From Pelagimonas sp. (lineage in GTDB: Bacteria; Pseudomonadota; Alphaproteobacteria; Rhodobacterales; Rhodobacteraceae), in NCBI GenBank assembly GCA_025210455.1, contig JAOARQ010000053.1, positions 26,231 through 90,230 on the forward strand: a stretch of DNA of 64,000 nucleotides, in the 5' to 3' direction. Positions 62,576 through 64,000 of the stretch are shown one piece after another (the first letter of the stretch is position 1; every line of letters starts with the position of its first letter). Both the position numbers and the translations under genes were made by a program. A model generated the notes under the pieces. It saw only the letters and a list, made by a program, of their open reading frames with translations. It did not search any database and had not been told where the DNA came from.

Positions 62576-64000
62576 ATGTCCCGCCTTTTTTCGACGAAAT
62601 CGCGCCCCGTTCATCTGGGGCCCTACCCGTCTGAACTGCTGGCGCGGGTGGCACAAACGGATCTGGCGGCAGTGCCAGATTTTAGCCCGTTGCGTTTTGA
62701 GGATGCGCAGAACCCACAGTCGGTGATCAATGCCATGCGGGATCATCAGGCGATGATGGATGCGATCCGGGCGGGAATTGTGAACGGGGTGGTCTCTGAG
62801 ACCCCAAGCGATCCAATGGAACGCGCCAACCATCTGAAAGCCTTTGGGTATTTTTCCGATGCGGCGGTGGTCGGCTGTTGTCGCCTGCCAGATGCGGCGC
62901 GGCTGGCACAGCCAGTCATCAACCCGGATATCGACCGGCTGGCCCATGATCTGCGCACCAAACAGACGAAAACGCTGGCGGCGGGCATTGATCTGATCAT
63001 GGCAGATCTGAAAGACTCGATGGAGGCCGAGCTGCCCTCGATCGACAGCCACAGCCATGCGCTGGTGTTTCTCTATGAAAACCCGCGCGATCTGCTGCCA
63101 GATGAGCCGGGCGCTGCTTGGATCGAGGGGGCCTTTGCCCATCGTGCCGGGCTGTTGGCGGCGGAAACCGCTGTTGTGCTGGCGAATTATCTGCGGGTGC
63201 TGGGCCATGATGCGCGGGCGCACACGGTCAGCACCTCGGATGTGGATCTGAACAAGATCGCCGTGGCTGCCGGTGTGGCGCATATGACCAATGGCCAGCT
63301 GAGCCACCCCTATATTGGCACGCGCTTTGGCCTGTCGGTGGTGACCACCAACTTTGAAATCGCGCCGGATCTGCCGCTGGCACCGATGGAATCACAGCCA
63401 AAATCCGCCTTTGGCGCCGTCTGGCGCTATGGGCGCAAAAGCGTGAAAAACGCCCGCAATGCCGTGCCTTACGCTGATCGGCGATTTGTCGATGGGGCGC
63501 ATCCCTTTGAAACGCTCAAACGTGTCGACAGCCCCACCACCTATATTGACGAACCCAATGTGGCCCGTGTGCCCAAACGCACCGATATGTTTGCCCGCGC
63601 GCAGTTTGGCGACATGGGTAAAAAGCTGCAGGATGCGGCCACAGGTGGGAAATATGTGCGCAAAGCTGCCCCCAGCATGGCGCAGCGCCGGGCGCTTGGG
63701 GCCTTTGTGCTGTTGCAAGATGGCGAAGCCGCGCCTGAGAAGACCCAGCTTGATCCGCAGCAGGCCGCCGATCTGATCAAAGCCACCAGCTATTTTCTGG
63801 GGGTCGATGCGGTGGGTCTGTCGCGCTGCCCCGACTGGAGCTGGTACAGCCATGATGCGCGCGGCGAAGAGATCACCCCGCCCCATGATCAGGCGATCAG
63901 CATGGTGATTGATCAGGGCTATGAAACCATGGATGGGTCATCCGGGGATGACTGGATCGCCGTGGCGCAATCCATGCGTGCGCTTTTCCCTGCTGGGGGG
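62576..64000 (+). CDS. Reductive-dehalogenase-like cobalamin/Fe-S protein (N-terminal part; runs off the window)
   Basis: 475 residues are visible, open at the window end. ATG 62576 follows a CAGGAGCC site. The first half has VINPDIDRLAHDL and DLNKIAVAAGVAHMTNGQLS, a degenerate cobalamin-binding-like repeat of the kind seen in NpRdhA/BhbA-type enzymes; the second half opens with DAVGLSRCPDWSWY and HDQAISMVIDQGYE. The cobalamin and 2[4Fe-4S] motifs that would settle the family lie beyond the window. No Tat signal, so not a respiratory-type enzyme. Divergent from a MarR gene. Confidence 0.65.
   Translation, partial: MSRLFSTKSRPVHLGPYPSELLARVAQTDLAAVPDFSPLRFEDAQNPQSVINAMRDHQAMMDAIRAGIVNGVVSETPSDPMERANHLKAFGYFSDAAVVGCCRLPDAARLAQPVINPDIDRLAHDLRTKQTKTLAAGIDLIMADLKDSMEAELPSIDSHSHALVFLYENPRDLLPDEPGAAWIEGAFAHRAGLLAAETAVVLANYLRVLGHDARAHTVSTSDVDLNKIAVAAGVAHMTNGQLSHPYIGTRFGLSVVTTNFEIAPDLPLAPMESQPKSAFGAVWRYGRKSVKNARNAVPYADRRFVDGAHPFETLKRVDSPTTYIDEPNVARVPKRTDMFARAQFGDMGKKLQDAATGGKYVRKAAPSMAQRRALGAFVLLQDGEAAPEKTQLDPQQAADLIKATSYFLGVDAVGLSRCPDWSWYSHDARGEEITPPHDQAISMVIDQGYETMDGSSGDDWIAVAQSMRALFPAGG

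Overview
The window looks like a chromosomal segment from a marine alphaproteobacterium of the Rhodobacteraceae (Roseobacter group). The grounds are a GC-rich sequence, the ctrA-sciP pair, an aglEFGAK alpha-glucoside operon, a branched-chain/valine degradation cluster, an alphaproteobacterial SOS box (GAAC-N7-GAAC) upstream of uvrA, and a cobalamin/Fe-S reductive-dehalogenase-like gene at the right edge. Almost all of it is ordinary core or catabolic gene content. I see no prophage, insertion sequence, CRISPR array or rRNA.

Layout. 0-7.8 kb: mmsA, a small STAS-like gene with a YbdK-type ligase, then the operon isobutyryl-CoA dehydrogenase - 3-hydroxyisobutyryl-CoA hydrolase - mmsB - Crp/Fnr regulator, and a DUF2892 membrane protein. 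Together these cover most of valine breakdown from isobutyryl-CoA to propionyl-CoA. 7.8-12.4 kb: a minus-strand operon uvrA - Nudix - patatin, divergent from a rhodanese gene. 12.4-25.1 kb: sugar utilisation. The minus-strand operon aglE-F-G-A-K (uptake and hydrolysis of alpha-glucosides) diverges from aglR - beta-glucosidase - glucokinase - phosphoglucomutase, followed by a lipoprotein and an EamA transporter. Two copies of a perfect LacI-type palindrome lie between the two operons. 25.1-31 kb: eno, an orphan histidine kinase, ccmE, argC and the ribosomal operon rplM-rpsI.

31-39.5 kb: a membrane chemoreceptor, a thioesterase, an ECHDC3-like crotonase, trmFO-gluQ, hisI, an IscU-like protein and a soluble chemoreceptor. 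A 40-residue membrane protein gene at 39266-39388, which I read directly from the sequence, lies downstream of recG. 39.5-49.2 kb: recG-ligA, ctrA, sciP, mnmA and an operon lpxD - acyl carrier protein - ketoacyl synthase. 49.2-56.9 kb: a lower-GC DUF2971 gene, an FAD oxidoreductase, an L,D-transpeptidase divergent from a DUF882 peptidase, two identical tRNA-Asp genes, a polysaccharide deacetylase and a membrane-anchored LytTR protein. 57-64 kb: sufT, a SatD-like/DUF3307 operon behind two identical-format inverted repeats, sufA-tfoX, an Excalibur lipoprotein, a 2OG-Fe(II) oxygenase, tpiA, and a MarR regulator divergent from a truncated reductive-dehalogenase-like gene.

The strongest leads for something undescribed are four. 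(1) The SatD-like protein at 57446 has nucleotidyl-cyclase-like motifs and a C-terminal helix-turn-helix; it is coupled to a polytopic membrane protein and preceded by AGGAAG-N8-CTTCCT repeats. (2) The 40-residue membrane protein lies behind SOS-like repeats. (3) The MarR/reductive-dehalogenase-like pair shares a palindrome. (4) The IscU-like protein lacks its third cysteine. All functional statements rest on motif reading; no database search was run.
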